A DNA stretch of 64,000 nucleotides from Chitinolyticbacter albus (GCF_024437655.1 NZ_JANBVF010000013.1:62001-126000), one strand, 5' to 3'; shown: positions 1-9,266, counted from the first letter of the stretch. Notes: generated from the letters alone by a model not told the origin. Numbers and translations are program-made.

Positions 1-60
1 GGTCGATGCCGCGCTGTGATTTGATTGTGCGCAGCAACTATCGAGTCGATTGAATCGTTT

Positions 61-89
61 TTGCCGGGGCAACGTTGAAAGCCGATAAA
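61..89 (+). promoter_or_regulatory. sigma-70 promoter for trxA
   Basis: TTGCCG at 61-66 and GATAAA at 84-89 are separated by 17 bases, a good vegetative spacing, and lie about 60 bases before the trxA start. An alternative -10, TAAAAT at 86-91, overlaps. The -35 matches 4 of 6 consensus positions. Confidence 0.5.
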
Positions 90-151
90 ATGCCCCCACT
101 GAAAACCCATGGCCGCCGATCGCCCGCGGCCCCCTCAAACCGGAGAATGTG

Positions 152-478
152 ATGAGCGACCAAATTGTGTATGTGACCGATGCCAGTTTCGAAGACCAGG
201 TGCTGAAGGCCGCAGGCCCGGTGCTGGTCGACTACTGGGCCGAGTGGTGCGGTCCTTGCAAGATGATCGCCCCCATCCTCGATGAAGTCGCAGGCGAGTA
301 TGCCGGTCGTCTGACCGTTGCCAAGCTCAATATCGACGAAAATCAGGCTACGCCGCCGAAATTCGGCATTCGCGGAATCCCGACGCTGATGCTGTTCACC
401 GGCGGCGAAGTGAAGGCGACCAAGGTCGGCGCCCTGTCGAAGTCGCAGCTGACCGCCTTCCTCGATAGCAATCTGTGA
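152..478 (+). CDS. trxA: Thioredoxin TrxA
   Basis: Cytosolic disulfide reductase of 108 residues that donates electrons to ribonucleotide reductase, PAPS reductase and other targets and is recharged by thioredoxin reductase. The redox motif Trp-Cys-Gly-Pro-Cys is at residues 32-36, the buried Asp at 27 and the conserved cis-Pro loop (Gly-Ile-Pro-Thr) at about 75-78. Length is that of classical TrxA. The ATG at 152 is chosen over a GTG at 149 because GGAG (142-145) sits 6 bases before it and family members begin Met-Ser-Asp. A strong hairpin terminator follows, so it is probably monocistronic although rho lies just downstream. Confidence 0.97.
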   Translation: MSDQIVYVTDASFEDQVLKAAGPVLVDYWAEWCGPCKMIAPILDEVAGEYAGRLTVAKLNIDENQATPPKFGIRGIPTLMLFTGGEVKATKVGALSKSQLTAFLDSNL

Positions 479-530
479 TGGCGTGCCGGCGCTGGCCGGT
501 GTGGTATTCACGCACGTTTCAGGCATGATG

Positions 531-559
531 CGGGCCGCTGGATTGACAGCGGCCCGTTT
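531..559 (+). terminator. Rho-independent terminator after trxA
   Basis: Perfect 10-bp stem CGGGCCGCTG (531-540) with CAGCGGCCCG (547-556), a 6-base loop, then TTTGCTT. It separates trxA from rho. Confidence 0.85.
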
Positions 560-662
560 GCTTGGTTAGGCTTTGGCCATTCATCTGTATGGGCGGGTTC
601 TCCGTCCTGCACACCTTCCCCCAAGTCCCCCTGCGTTCGCAGCGCCAACCCGGCAGACCCGT

Positions 663-1913
663 ATGCATTTGTCCGATCTGAAACACTATCACGTCACCCA
701 GCTTGTCGAGATGGGCGCCGAAATCGAAGGCGCCAACCGTATGCGCAAGCAGGACCTGATCTTCGCGCTTTTGAAGAATCAGGCCAAGAAAGGCGAGAGT
801 ATCTTCGGCGATGGCACGCTGGAAGTGCTGCCCGATGGCTTCGGCTTTCTGCGCAGCCCCGATACCAGCTATCTCGCCGGCCCGGACGACATCTATGTCA
901 GCCCGTCGCAGATCCGTCGCTTCAATCTGCACAGCGGCGACACAGTCGAAGGCGAGATTCGCACGCCCAAGGACGGCGAACGCTACTTCGCGCTGGTCAA
1001 GGTCGATAAGGTCAATGGCGAGCCACCCGAGAACAGCAAGAACAAGATCCTGTTCGAAAACCTGACGCCGCTGTTCCCGAACGAGCGTATGCATCTGGAA
1101 CGCGACATCAAGGGCACCGAGAACGTCACCGGCCGCATGGTCGATCTGATCGCGCCGATCGGCAGGGGCCAGCGCGCACTGTTGGTGGCGCCGCCCAAGT
1201 CCGGCAAGACCGTGATGCTGCAGAATATCGCGCATGCGATTACCGCCAACCACCCGGAAGTGGTGCTGATCGTATTGCTGATCGACGAGCGCCCCGAGGA
1301 AGTGACCGAGATGCAGCGCTCGGTACGTGGCGAAGTGATCAGCTCGACTTTCGACGAGCCGGCGACCCGCCACGTGCAGGTGGCCGAGATGGTGATCGAA
1401 AAGGCCAAGCGCCTGGTCGAGCACAAGAAGGATGTGGTCATCCTGCTCGACTCGATCACGCGCCTGGCGCGCGCCTACAACACCGTGGTGCCGGCCTCTG
1501 GCAAGGTGCTGACCGGTGGTGTCGATGCCAACGCGCTGCAGCGCCCCAAGCGCTTTTTCGGCGCGGCGCGCAATATCGAGGAAGGCGGCAGCCTCACCAT
1601 CATCGCCTCGGCGCTGATCGATACCGGCTCGCGCATGGACGACGTGATCTACGAGGAGTTCAAGGGCACGGGCAATATGGAAATCCACCTCGACCGCCGC
1701 ATGGCCGAGAAGCGGATCTTCCCGGCGATCAATATCAATCGTTCCGGCACCCGCCGTGAGGAATTGCTGATCCCGCAAGACCAGCTGCAAAAAATCTGGG
1801 TGCTCAGAAAGCTGCTCTATCCGATGGATGACCTCGATGCGATGGAATTCCTGCAGGACAAGATCAAGGCCACCAAGAACAATTCGGATTTCTTCGATTC
1901 GATGCGTCGCTGA
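663..1913 (+). CDS. rho: Transcription termination factor Rho
   Basis: Hexameric RNA-dependent ATPase/translocase that ends transcription at rut-containing transcripts. From the start Met-His-Leu-Ser-Asp-Leu the protein is 416 residues, close to the 419 of E. coli; a longer frame opens at 573, but the extra 30 residues have no counterpart in the family. Visible parts: N-terminal helix bundle with the Arg-Met-Arg-Lys-Gln motif, cold-shock/OB RNA-binding fold (about 50-120, with GFGFLRS and [11 protein letters not shown]), P-loop APPKSGKT (about 177-184), the [10 protein letters not shown] segment, and the RSGTRREE R-loop region. No strong Shine-Dalgarno sequence precedes the start, which is the only weak point. 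Confidence 0.97.
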   Translation: MHLSDLKHYHVTQLVEMGAEIEGANRMRKQDLIFALLKNQAKKGESIFGDGTLEVLPDGFGFLRSPDTSYLAGPDDIYVSPSQIRRFNLHSGDTVEGEIRTPKDGERYFALVKVDKVNGEPPENSKNKILFENLTPLFPNERMHLERDIKGTENVTGRMVDLIAPIGRGQRALLVAPPKSGKTVMLQNIAHAITANHPEVVLIVLLIDERPEEVTEMQRSVRGEVISSTFDEPATRHVQVAEMVIEKAKRLVEHKKDVVILLDSITRLARAYNTVVPASGKVLTGGVDANALQRPKRFFGAARNIEEGGSLTIIASALIDTGSRMDDVIYEEFKGTGNMEIHLDRRMAEKRIFPAININRSGTRREELLIPQDQLQKIWVLRKLLYPMDDLDAMEFLQDKIKATKNNSDFFDSMRR

Positions 1914-1930
1914 AATCCGGTGTGGCCGGT

Positions 1931-1954
1931 AGCCCGCCCTTGCGGCGGGCTTTT
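1931..1954 (+). terminator. Rho-independent terminator after rho
   Basis: AGCCCGCC (1931-1938), 5-base loop, GGCGGGCT (1944-1951), ending in TTTT. It lies 17 bases after the rho stop. Confidence 0.85.
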
Positions 1955-2017
1955 GCATCTGCAATAATCGCGTTTTTGCGTCGGCACAATCCCGATGCGT
2001 ACCCTCAAGGAAAAGCA

Positions 2018-2281
2018 ATGAAAGACGGCATCCATCCCGATTACAACGAAGTGATCTTCTACGACGCCAGCGTCGACTTCAAATTCCTGACCCGCTCGAC
2101 CCTCAAGGCTCGCGGCGCGGAAACCATGAAGTGGACCGATGGCAAGGAATACCCGGTCGTGCGCCTGGACGTGTCGAGCGAATCGCACCCGTTCTACACC
2201 GGCAAGCAGAAGATCGTCGATACCGCTGGCCGTATCGAGAAGTTCCGCAGCAAGTACGGCATGTACAGCAGCAACAAGTAA
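2018..2281 (+). CDS. rpmE2: 50S ribosomal protein L31 type B
   Basis: Large-subunit ribosomal protein at the central protuberance, 87 residues. It contains no cysteine, so it is the zinc-independent C-minus paralogue (RpmE2/YkgM type) rather than the CxxC form, which elsewhere is often induced on zinc starvation. Start Met-Lys-Asp-Gly-Ile-His-Pro is typical of the family, and AAGG lies upstream; an in-frame extension back to 1922 is rejected because it overlaps the rho terminator. No Zur box was recognised upstream. A strong terminator follows, so the gene is probably transcribed alone or with rho read-through. Confidence 0.95.
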   Translation: MKDGIHPDYNEVIFYDASVDFKFLTRSTLKARGAETMKWTDGKEYPVVRLDVSSESHPFYTGKQKIVDTAGRIEKFRSKYGMYSSNK

Positions 2282-2300
2282 TTGTTGTTGCAGTGGCAAA

Positions 2301-2327
2301 AAGGCAGCGTTCTTCGCTGCCTTTTTT
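2301..2327 (+). terminator. Rho-independent terminator after rpmE2
   Basis: AAGGCAGCG (2301-2309), 5-base loop TTCTT, CGCTGCCTT (2315-2323) and a run of six T. Confidence 0.93.
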
Positions 2328-2395
2328 GTTGCCTGTGACCCTGACACCGTGGCGCTTTGAGCGATAATTGCGCCTGTCGCACCCTGGAATACGCC

Positions 2396-4027
2396 ATGCT
2401 GACTTACGTTCCCCAGTCCGCAACGCCCGCGCCGGAAATCCCCCAGCAGAAGCCTTGGCTGTTGATCGTGCTCTGCCTCGTCTGGCTGCTGCCGGGGCTG
2501 ATTGGCCACGACCCATGGAAGCCGGCAGAGCTGGAAACTGCGGCGGTGGTCAAACGCTTCGTCGAGCAGGACTACTGGGTGCTGCCGCGCTTTGCCGACG
2601 TCAGTTACCTGGAGTTCGCGCCGCTGTATTACTGGAGCGCCGCCATCATCGCCTGGCCGCTGTCCAAGCTCGGGCTGCCGATCCACGATGCGGCTCGCCT
2701 CGCGACCGGCGTCTGGATGGCGCTGGCGCTGTGGGGTTTGGGGCTGGCCGGCCGCGCGTTGTATGGCCGCCGCCAGGGGCGCGTGGGCGTGCTGGTCTTG
2801 ATCGGCTGTATCGGCCTCATCATCTGGGGGCACCAGTTGGCACCGCAGGTGCTGACGGTGGCCGCTTTTTCCTGGCACGCATTTGCATTGGCGCATTCGC
2901 AACGCCAGCCGTTGCTGGCGGGTGCGATCCTGGGCCTTGCCTGGCTCACGCTGCTGCTCGGTACCAATTGGGCGGACTTCCTGCTGGCCTTGAGTTCGGC
3001 GCTGATCCTGATCGTGTTCAAGCCGTGGCGCCGTGCGTCGTACGCGGTCACGCTGGTGACGGCGCTGGTGCTGGCATTGCCGCTGGTCGCGGTCTGGGCG
3101 CTGTGGCTGCATCAGTTCAGCCCTGCCGCACTGAGCCGATGGCTGGATTACGAGGCGCTGGGGCCGTTTGGTGGACTGGCACAACTCACGCTGTTCCACG
3201 GCCTGGGCTTTTTCCTGTCCACCGTCATCTGGTTTGCCTGGCCGGCCTTGCCGTTGGCGGCTTGGGGGGGCTGGTCCAGTCGCCGCCAATGGCGCGAGCC
3301 TGGCGTGATACTGCCGGCCAGCATGGCAGCGCTGATGGTGCTCTGGCTCGCCGCCGCCGGCGATGTACGCGACTACGTGCTGCTGCCCCTGCTGGTGCCG
3401 CTTTCCTTGCTGGCCGTCCCTGGCGTGGATGTGCTGCGGCGTGGAGCGGCGTCGGCGTTGAACTGGTTCGGCATGATGACCTTCGGACTGACCGCTGCCG
3501 CATTGTGGTTGGCGTGGGGTGCGCTGCAGCTGGGACTCTCCAGTGGCGTGACGCGCCGCCTGGCCCAGTTCAACCCGGATGGCACGCGCGAGATCGCATG
3601 GCTGGGGCTGCTGTTCGCGCTGGCGATTTCGGTGAGCTGGTATCGCGTGATCGCGCGCAAGCGCCCGCTCGGGCGGCTGGCGGTGACCAACTGGGCGTGT
3701 GGCGCCACGCTGGTCTGGGGGGTTTTGATCGGTTTATGGTTGCCCTGGCTCGATCAGAGCAAGAGCTATCGCGGTGTGTCTGATTCGCTCGTCGTTGCCA
3801 TGCAAGGGCGCGCCGGGTGCATCGATGTCAGCCAGGTGGCCACCGCAATGGTGGTCTCGCTCGACTATTTCTCCACGCTGCCGGTGCATCGTAACCAGGC
3901 CCGAAACTGCCGCTGGCAATTGCACCAGGGGAAGGTGCCGCCGGGCGTGATGACGGTGTGGAACGATACCCGACGTGGCGACGAGGCGAAGGAGAGGTTC
4001 TACCTGCTCGATCGCGGTGAACGTTAG
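2396..4027 (+). CDS. GT39/ArnT-like membrane glycosyltransferase
   Basis: Predicted polytopic inner-membrane protein of 543 residues with about 11-12 hydrophobic segments and a large first periplasmic loop carrying HDPWKPAE and the later LEFAPLYYW segment. This arrangement is typical of the PMT/ArnT (GT39) superfamily, which transfers a sugar from a polyprenyl-phosphate carrier to a periplasmic acceptor such as lipid A or protein. A C-terminal soluble part (about 470-543) contains two Cys that could pair. The donor and acceptor cannot be read from sequence. Start at ATG 2396, giving a short cytosolic N-terminus before the first membrane helix (about 33-50). No linked lipid A or undecaprenyl genes are present. 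Confidence 0.8.
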   Translation: MLTYVPQSATPAPEIPQQKPWLLIVLCLVWLLPGLIGHDPWKPAELETAAVVKRFVEQDYWVLPRFADVSYLEFAPLYYWSAAIIAWPLSKLGLPIHDAARLATGVWMALALWGLGLAGRALYGRRQGRVGVLVLIGCIGLIIWGHQLAPQVLTVAAFSWHAFALAHSQRQPLLAGAILGLAWLTLLLGTNWADFLLALSSALILIVFKPWRRASYAVTLVTALVLALPLVAVWALWLHQFSPAALSRWLDYEALGPFGGLAQLTLFHGLGFFLSTVIWFAWPALPLAAWGGWSSRRQWREPGVILPASMAALMVLWLAAAGDVRDYVLLPLLVPLSLLAVPGVDVLRRGAASALNWFGMMTFGLTAAALWLAWGALQLGLSSGVTRRLAQFNPDGTREIAWLGLLFALAISVSWYRVIARKRPLGRLAVTNWACGATLVWGVLIGLWLPWLDQSKSYRGVSDSLVVAMQGRAGCIDVSQVATAMVVSLDYFSTLPVHRNQARNCRWQLHQGKVPPGVMTVWNDTRRGDEAKERFYLLDRGER

Positions 4028-4141
4028 CGCCTTGCCGCGCACGGCACGCGGGTGCTCGCGCATCAGCGCCTCGCTGGGCGTGGCATCCCGTCGGCCGGTA
4101 GCGCCTTTGAACAAGTCCGCGGTGACGGATGGGCCGTCGCC

Positions 4142-4306
4142 TTACTGCCGGTTCAGTTCGCGCTCATGGGCGGCCGTGTCTTCTTTCACGTGGCGCCGTA
4201 CATAGAGGCAGAGATAGGCTGCCATGGCGACGATAAAACCGATGGTGAACAGGCTGAGTAGGCCGATGTGTGAGGTAAACAGGGTTTCAAGCGGCGTGTT
4301 TTCCAC
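4142..4306 (-). CDS. Small DUF3149 membrane protein
   Basis: A 54-residue protein with a single strongly hydrophobic segment (about residues 13-36) followed by a charged, Glu/Arg-rich cytosolic tail; it fits the DUF3149 family of small proteobacterial membrane proteins of unknown role. I start at the GTG at 4306, because GGAGA stands 6-7 bases before it and because an upstream ATG at 4339 has no ribosome site and falls in the likely -10 region of the promoter described at 4363-4376. With the ATG the protein would have 65 residues. A perfect FNR-type box upstream suggests control by oxygen supply. Confidence 0.75.
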   Translation of the reverse strand: MENTPLETLFTSHIGLLSLFTIGFIVAMAAYLCLYVRRHVKEDTAAHERELNRQ

Positions 4307-4362
4307 GGTGGTCTCCAGACTGGGTACTGGAGCCAGCATGCAATAGACATGAACCGGCCGGC

Positions 4363-4376
4363 TTGATGATGATCAA
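4363..4376 (-). promoter_or_regulatory. Perfect FNR/Anr box upstream of the DUF3149 gene
   Basis: TTGATGATGATCAA matches the FNR consensus TTGAT-N4-ATCAA at all ten defined positions. On the minus strand it is followed after 22 bases by CATGCT (4340-4335), the spacing of a class II FNR promoter with the box at -41.5; transcription would begin near 4328, 22 bases before the GTG start at 4306. The box overlaps the stop codon of the upstream diguanylate cyclase gene. Confidence 0.6.
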
Positions 4377-6193
4377 GAAGCCGTGATCATCTCGTCGTGG
4401 ACGGAAACGCGGTTGCGGCCTTGGTGCTTGGAGTGATACAGCGCGACATCGGCGCGTTTGAGCAGGTCGTCCACCAGGTGATCTTCGTCGCGCAGCGCGC
4501 TGATGCCGATGCTGCCGGTGAAGCGAACCTCGGTACCGTTCTCCAGCTTCACCACATTCGCCTCGATGCGCTGACGCAGCCGTTCGGCAACCGCGCGGGC
4601 CAGGTCCGGCGTGGTTTCCGGCAGCAGCGCGGCGAACTCTTCCCCGCCCATGCGCGCGACGAGGTCGACGTCGCGCAGCGCGCCTTCGGTCAACCTCGCC
4701 ACGGCCTTGATGGCCAGATCGCCGACATCGTGGCCGTAGGTGTCGTTGATGCGCTTGAAGTGATCGATATCGACCATCAACAGCGCCAGCGGCCGGTTGA
4801 AGCGCTGGGCGCGCAGCAACTCCTGATTGGCTACTTCCATGAAGTGCGCGCGGTTGGCAAGGCCAGACAGCCCATCGGTGGTGGCGCGGCGCTTCAGTTC
4901 CAGCTCAAGCCGCTTGCGTTCGGTGATGTCGGACACGCCAATCATCAGCGTGCGCTCCTCGCCGACCTCGACGCTGGACATCGACAGGCTGGCCCAGAAC
5001 ACCTCGCCGGACCAGCGCCGCAGCCGCACTTCCACATTGCGTATGCCCAGTGCTTCGCGCACCGCCTTCAACTGCTCGGCGAAGTCGTCGCTGCTGGCGT
5101 AGAAATCGAAGGCCCGCAGTGACAAGGCGCCAGCTTGCGGAATATTGAAGGTGCGCGCGCCCTGCTGGTTGATGTAGGTGATCAGGTGTTCGGGCTCGCG
5201 CGCGAGTATCAGCGCGACCGGAATGGTCTCGATCATCTGCCGGAAGCGCGATTCGCTGATATTGAGCCGCGCTTCCTTCTGCTTGAGATGGCGTGCCAGC
5301 CGGTGCGAGCGCCAGAAGAAATACATCATCGTCAGTGCCATGGCCAGCAGCAGGCCGCCACCGAACAGGAAGTACAGCGTGCTGGTGCGCCAGCGCGCCA
5401 GGTAGTCGAGCGACGATGCGCCGACCACGACAAAGAGCGTGGTGCTGCCGACCTGGCGATAGCTCGCCAGCACCGTATTGCCACCGCCGCGCTGGGCCTG
5501 CGCCGCGCCGTCGGTGTACTTGCCGGCGTAGAGCCGCGCCATCAGCGCGCTATCGGCGGTGATGGCGACGGCGGAGCGGGCATGGGCGGCGATCATGGCG
5601 CCGCTGCGATCGAGCAACTGCACCACCCCATGCGGTTCGATCCGGGCTTCGCCGAGCTCGTGTTGCAAATAGGTCGCGGGCAGGTGGGCCACGACGACGC
5701 CGGCCAAACGGCCATCGCCGGCGCTGATGCCGCGAGCCAGCACCAGCCCATTCTTTCCGTCGACGTGGGTGTACGCGCGGTTAAGGTGCTGCGGATGGGC
5801 CAGTGCTTCCAGCACATTACCCGGAACGGGGGCGATATCGGCGCTGCCGACCTGGGAGATCAGCTGCCCCGCGGCATCGAGCAACTGGATGGCATCGGCC
5901 TGCGGCAGCTGTTTCAGTTTGGCGGTGAGCAGCGCTTCGGCTTCTGGCGAAGCCCATAGGGCCTCAGGATCGACCCGGTCGGCCAGATCGCCCAGCACCA
6001 GGTCGAACTCGCGCAGCGTGCCCGAGAGCTTGAGCGCCAAGAGTTGCGCCTGGTTGTCCGTCTGGTTGCGTACCCGTGCCACCTCGGCCCGGTAGGAGCT
6101 GCTGACCTGAAAACCCAGGATGGCCAGCATGCCCAGGCCAAACAGCATCATAAAGACGGTAATGGACGTCGTTTGGCGCGGGGACCAGTTCAT
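4373..6193 (-). CDS. Diguanylate cyclase (sensor-PAS-GGDEF)
   Basis: Membrane-bound sensor enzyme of 606 residues that should make cyclic di-GMP from two GTP. Order: membrane helix (about 9-30), a periplasmic Cache/PDC-like sensor region, a second helix (about 265-295), a PAS domain (about 320-435), then the GGDEF domain. The active-site motif is GGEEF (516-520), an accepted active variant, and the RxxD inhibitory I-site RDVD (507-510) stands exactly five residues before it, so product inhibition is expected. No EAL domain. It starts 15 bases after the stop of yajQ, in the same direction, so the two are likely cotranscribed. The sensed ligand is unknown. Confidence 0.92.
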   Translation of the reverse strand: MNWSPRQTTSITVFMMLFGLGMLAILGFQVSSSYRAEVARVRNQTDNQAQLLALKLSGTLREFDLVLGDLADRVDPEALWASPEAEALLTAKLKQLPQADAIQLLDAAGQLISQVGSADIAPVPGNVLEALAHPQHLNRAYTHVDGKNGLVLARGISAGDGRLAGVVVAHLPATYLQHELGEARIEPHGVVQLLDRSGAMIAAHARSAVAITADSALMARLYAGKYTDGAAQAQRGGGNTVLASYRQVGSTTLFVVVGASSLDYLARWRTSTLYFLFGGGLLLAMALTMMYFFWRSHRLARHLKQKEARLNISESRFRQMIETIPVALILAREPEHLITYINQQGARTFNIPQAGALSLRAFDFYASSDDFAEQLKAVREALGIRNVEVRLRRWSGEVFWASLSMSSVEVGEERTLMIGVSDITERKRLELELKRRATTDGLSGLANRAHFMEVANQELLRAQRFNRPLALLMVDIDHFKRINDTYGHDVGDLAIKAVARLTEGALRDVDLVARMGGEEFAALLPETTPDLARAVAERLRQRIEANVVKLENGTEVRFTGSIGISALRDEDHLVDDLLKRADVALYHSKHQGRNRVSVHDEMITAS

Positions 6194-6208
6194 GGCATCG
6201 CTTATTTG

Positions 6209-6694
6209 TCAGTCGCGGAAATTCTGGTATTGCAGCGGGAAATCGTCGACCGATTTGCGCACCAGGGCAATGGCTTCTTGCAAGGTGTCGCGTTTTGCCC
6301 CGGAGACGCGCACCGCATCGCCCTGGATGGCCGCCTGGACCTTGATCTTGGAATCCTTGATCAGCTTGACGATGCGCTTGGCGAGGTCCGAATCGACGCC
6401 GGTCTTTACCGTCAGCACCTGCTTCACTTTGTTGCCGGACACCTTTTCGACCTTGCCCTCATCGAGGCAGCGGATGTCGACGCCACGCTTGGCAAGCTTG
6501 TTCACCAGCACTTCCTTCACCTGGTCGAGCTGGAATTCGCTGTCGGCAAAGGCGGTGAGCACCTTGTCGGACTGCTCGATGCGGGCATCAGAGCCCTTGA
6601 AGTCGTAGCGGTTGCCGACTTCCTTGTTGGTCTGTTCGAGCGCATTGCGGACTTCGACTTCATTGATCTCGGAGACGATATCGAACGAGGGCAT
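6209..6694 (-). CDS. YajQ family nucleotide-binding protein
   Basis: Cytosolic protein of 161 residues of the UPF0234/YajQ (DUF520) family, two ferredoxin-like halves with a hinge. Family members bind nucleotides, and some bind cyclic di-GMP and act as effectors on transcription factors. Typical segments are MPSFDIVSE at the N-terminus, [10 protein letters not shown] and the C-terminal [11 protein letters not shown]. Start at ATG 6694, preceded by AAGGAG with 5 bases spacing; an in-frame extension to 6712 is discarded. The diguanylate cyclase gene follows at 15 bases, which suits a cyclic di-GMP link. Confidence 0.95.
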   Translation of the reverse strand: MPSFDIVSEINEVEVRNALEQTNKEVGNRYDFKGSDARIEQSDKVLTAFADSEFQLDQVKEVLVNKLAKRGVDIRCLDEGKVEKVSGNKVKQVLTVKTGVDSDLAKRIVKLIKDSKIKVQAAIQGDAVRVSGAKRDTLQEAIALVRKSVDDFPLQYQNFRD

Positions 6695-6704
6695 GAGGGC
6701 TCCT

Positions 6705-7220
6705 TCAGGCAAGCCAGTGTGGATCGGCGAGCTCGGGCAGCATGGGCAGATCGGTGATGCCGAAATCGATGTCGAGCTGCGCGAGCAGCGTGGTCAGCTG
6801 GCCGCGGTGGTGGGTCTGGTGGTTAAAGAGCTGGGTGACGAATACCCAGCGCGGCTGGGTGAAGTCGCGCTGGTAGACGCGACTGGTGAAACTGAAGCTT
6901 TCCATCAGCCACGCGGAGTCGATGCCGTTGGCCCAGTCGACCAACCGCTCATCGAGCGCGGCGCGCGCCACCTTGAGCTCGCTCCAATCCGGGTAGAGCA
7001 GGGTGCTGGCGGTGGCCGGGAGCAGCGGCTGTTGCTGCAAACGATCGAGCCAGATGGTATCGCCCCAGACCAGGTGGTCGAGCGTGGCGTGGATGGATTT
7101 GAAAAAGGCGCCGAGGTCGGCGTGACGCGTGGTGTCGTCGAGCTGGTCGCAGGCTGCATAGAGCCGCTGGTTCATCCAGCGGTTGTACGCAGCCATCAAT
7201 CTCGGATAGTTCGCGTCCAT
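6705..7220 (-). CDS. DinB family protein (putative metal-dependent)
   Basis: 171-residue cytosolic protein with the four-helix DinB/YfiT fold. The presumed metal ligands are visible: a His in the second helix region ([12 protein letters not shown], about 44-53) and the NHQTHHRGQ motif (about 133-141). Many DinB-fold enzymes are mycothiol- or bacillithiol-dependent transferases, but in proteobacteria the substrate is not established, so no reaction is assigned. GAGGAG lies 6 bases before the ATG. It sits 10 bases upstream of yajQ, in one apparent operon with ppnP, yajQ and the diguanylate cyclase. Confidence 0.88.
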   Translation of the reverse strand: MDANYPRLMAAYNRWMNQRLYAACDQLDDTTRHADLGAFFKSIHATLDHLVWGDTIWLDRLQQQPLLPATASTLLYPDWSELKVARAALDERLVDWANGIDSAWLMESFSFTSRVYQRDFTQPRWVFVTQLFNHQTHHRGQLTTLLAQLDIDFGITDLPMLPELADPHWLA

Positions 7221-7272
7221 GCAGAGCTCCTCGGCGCCTGATCCGGCCGCTGCGGGCGGCCGGAAGGCAGGC

Positions 7273-7584
7273 TTAGCCGAAATGGCAGACGTAATGCAGC
7301 GTGTCGGTCACTTCGATATCGAAGCTGGAGTCACCGGGCACGTCGAACGACGTGCCGGCGGCATAGGTCTTGCTGGCGCTTTCGCCCTTGAGCGTGACAT
7401 TGCAGCTGCCGGCGAGCACTTCCATGACTTCCGGCGCGCCGGTGCCGAAGGTGAGCTTGGACGGCAGGATCACGCCGACCGACTTGCGGGTGCCGTCGGC
7501 GAGGATGACGGTATGGCTGACACACTTGCCGTCGAAGTAGACGTTGGCTTCTTTGATGACGGAGACGTTGTCGAATTGGCTCAT
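7273..7584 (-). CDS. ppnP: Pyrimidine/purine nucleoside phosphorylase PpnP
   Basis: Small cupin-fold enzyme of 103 residues (former DUF1255/YaiE). The family splits diverse nucleosides with phosphate into free base and ribose-1-phosphate. Typical family segments are the N-terminal [16 protein letters not shown] stretch, the cupin signature around [14 protein letters not shown] and the terminal HYVCHFG. Length matches the 94-105 of relatives. It lies between the DUF2788 gene and the dinB-like gene with short gaps, so it is probably part of the same minus-strand transcript. Confidence 0.93.
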   Translation of the reverse strand: MSQFDNVSVIKEANVYFDGKCVSHTVILADGTRKSVGVILPSKLTFGTGAPEVMEVLAGSCNVTLKGESASKTYAAGTSFDVPGDSSFDIEVTDTLHYVCHFG

Positions 7585-7607
7585 GATGTTTTCCAGTGGG
7601 GTGCCGC

Positions 7608-7808
7608 TTATTTTTGCAGCACTTCAGTGAGTATGGTCTTGACGATAAAGCCGAACATGCCAAAGCCCAGCACGAAGAACAGCACCAGCGTGCCGTACTT
7701 GCCGGCCTTGGAGTCCTTGGCGAGCTTGTAGATGATGAAGCCCATGTAGGCGATCAGCGCCGTGCAGAACACCGACACCGTGAGCGTGGTGAAGGTCTCT
7801 TCGGACAT
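7608..7808 (-). CDS. DUF2788 small membrane protein
   Basis: 66-residue protein with two predicted membrane helices (about 8-28 and 40-60) joined by the conserved loop [13 protein letters not shown], the hallmark of DUF2788. Function unknown. I start at Met-Ser-Glu-Glu (7808), similar to relatives that begin Met-Thr-Glu-Glu; an ATG seven codons earlier (7829) is possible and neither has a clear ribosome site. First gene of the ppnP/dinB-like/yajQ/cyclase series, downstream of a hairpin-forming element. Confidence 0.82.
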   Translation of the reverse strand: MSEETFTTLTVSVFCTALIAYMGFIIYKLAKDSKAGKYGTLVLFFVLGFGMFGFIVKTILTEVLQK

Positions 7809-7869
7809 GTGGGCTAAGGCGTCGAGCATGGTCGGTGGTGTTCAAACGATCAGGGAGAAACGCCGCGAA

Positions 7870-7964
7870 CGGTTCAAGGGCAAGGCGCCGCGCAGCGAGT
7901 ACTCGGGACAGTACTTGTAGTACGGCCCGAGGGTGAGCGAGCACGCAACGCAGCCCTTGAGCCG
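7870..7964. repeat. Long imperfect palindromic element between argG and the DUF2788 gene
   Basis: A 95-base element fills most of the argG/DUF2788 gap. The ends pair as CGGTTCAAGGGC (7870-7881) with GCCCTTGAGCCG (7953-7964), one mismatch in 12. Inside, CTCGGG (7902-7907) pairs with CCCGAG (7926-7931) and encloses GTAC-TTGTA-GTAC (7911-7923). No T run follows on either strand. It looks like a REP-like intergenic repeat or a structured transcript end; no second copy was spotted in the window. Confidence 0.55.
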
Positions 7965-7974
7965 TGCAGCAAGT

Positions 7975-9192
7975 TTATCGGCCCTTCTTGCCGGCGATGC
8001 GCATGCGCAGCGCATTGAGCTTGATAAAACCGCCCGCATCGGCCTGGTTGTACGCGCCGCCATCATCGTCGAAGGTGGCGATGGTCTGGTCGAACAGCGT
8101 GTCCTTGGAATCGCGCGCCACGACCGATACGCTGCCCTTGTACAGCTTCAGGCGTACCCAGCCGTTCACATAGCCCTGGGTGTGGTCGATCAGCACCTGT
8201 AATGCCTTACGCTCCGGGCTCCACCAGTAGCCGTTGTAGATCAGCTCGGCGTAGCGCGGCATCAGGTGGTCCTTCAGATGCGCCACTTCGCGATCGAGCG
8301 TGATCGATTCGATACCGCGGTGCGCCTTGAGCAGAATCGTGCCGCCCGGGGTTTCGTAGCAGCCGCGGCTCTTCATGCCGACATAGCGGTTTTCTACGAG
8401 GTCGAGCCGGCCGATGCCGTGCTTGCCGCCCAGCTCGTTGAGCTTGGCCAGCACTTCGTGCGCCTTGAGGCGTACGCCGTTGATGGCAACGACATCACCC
8501 TGCTCGAATTCCAGGTCGACGTATTCGGCGGCATCGGGCGCCGCTTCCGGGCTCACCGTCCAGCGCCACATGCTTTCCTCGGCCTCGGCCTTCGGATCTT
8601 CCAGGTGGCGACCTTCGAAGCTGATATGCAGCAGGTTGGCATCCATCGAGTACGGCGCGCCACCGTTCTTGTGCTTCATGTCCACTTCGATGCCGTTGGT
8701 TTCGGCGTAGGCCATCAGCTTTTCGCGCGACAGCAGATCCCATTCGCGCCACGGCGCAATGACCTTCACTTCCGGCATCAGCGCGTAGGCGCCGAGTTCG
8801 AAGCGAACCTGGTCGTTGCCCTTGCCGGTGGCGCCATGGCTGATGGCATCCGCACGGGTTTCTCGGGCGATTTCGATCAGGCGCTTGGCAATCAGCGGAC
8901 GCGCGATCGAGGTGCCGAGCAGATATTCGCCTTCGTAGACGGTGTTGGCGCGGAACATCGGGAACACGAAGTCGCGCACGAATTCCTCACGCACGTCGTC
9001 GATGTAGATGTTTTCCGGCTTGATGCCGAACTTCAGCGCCTTCTGGCGTGCCGGCTCCAGCTCTTCACCCTGGCCCAGGTCGGCGGTAAAGGTGACGACT
9101 TCGCATTGGTACTGGTCCTGCAGCCACTTCAGGATGACCGAGGTATCAAGGCCGCCCGAGTAGGCAAGCACGACTTTTTTCACATCAGACAT
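7975..9192 (-). CDS. argG: Argininosuccinate synthase
   Basis: Cytosolic enzyme of 405 residues that joins citrulline and aspartate with ATP to give argininosuccinate, the penultimate step of arginine biosynthesis. The ATP pyrophosphatase P-loop SGGLDTS is at residues 12-18; later conserved segments include [10 protein letters not shown] and the citrulline/aspartate site region with YSMDANLLH. Start at ATG 9192 with GGGGAA upstream; a TTG four codons earlier is not needed. The ornithine carbamoyltransferase gene lies 730 bases upstream on the same strand, so two arginine steps are clustered, with an amino-acid exporter gene between them. Confidence 0.97.
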   Translation of the reverse strand: MSDVKKVVLAYSGGLDTSVILKWLQDQYQCEVVTFTADLGQGEELEPARQKALKFGIKPENIYIDDVREEFVRDFVFPMFRANTVYEGEYLLGTSIARPLIAKRLIEIARETRADAISHGATGKGNDQVRFELGAYALMPEVKVIAPWREWDLLSREKLMAYAETNGIEVDMKHKNGGAPYSMDANLLHISFEGRHLEDPKAEAEESMWRWTVSPEAAPDAAEYVDLEFEQGDVVAINGVRLKAHEVLAKLNELGGKHGIGRLDLVENRYVGMKSRGCYETPGGTILLKAHRGIESITLDREVAHLKDHLMPRYAELIYNGYWWSPERKALQVLIDHTQGYVNGWVRLKLYKGSVSVVARDSKDTLFDQTIATFDDDGGAYNQADAGGFIKLNALRMRIAGKKGR

Positions 9193-9266
9193 GGAGTTCC
9201 CCAAGAGATAAGCCAGTGTGTTCCTGCGACCGTCGCTTACTGGCGCTGCGCCGGTCTAGATGGTGT

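Noticed and set aside
519..2018. 499-residue frame antisense to rho
   Set aside because: Shadow of a highly conserved gene in GC-rich DNA; no family resemblance and it crosses two terminators.
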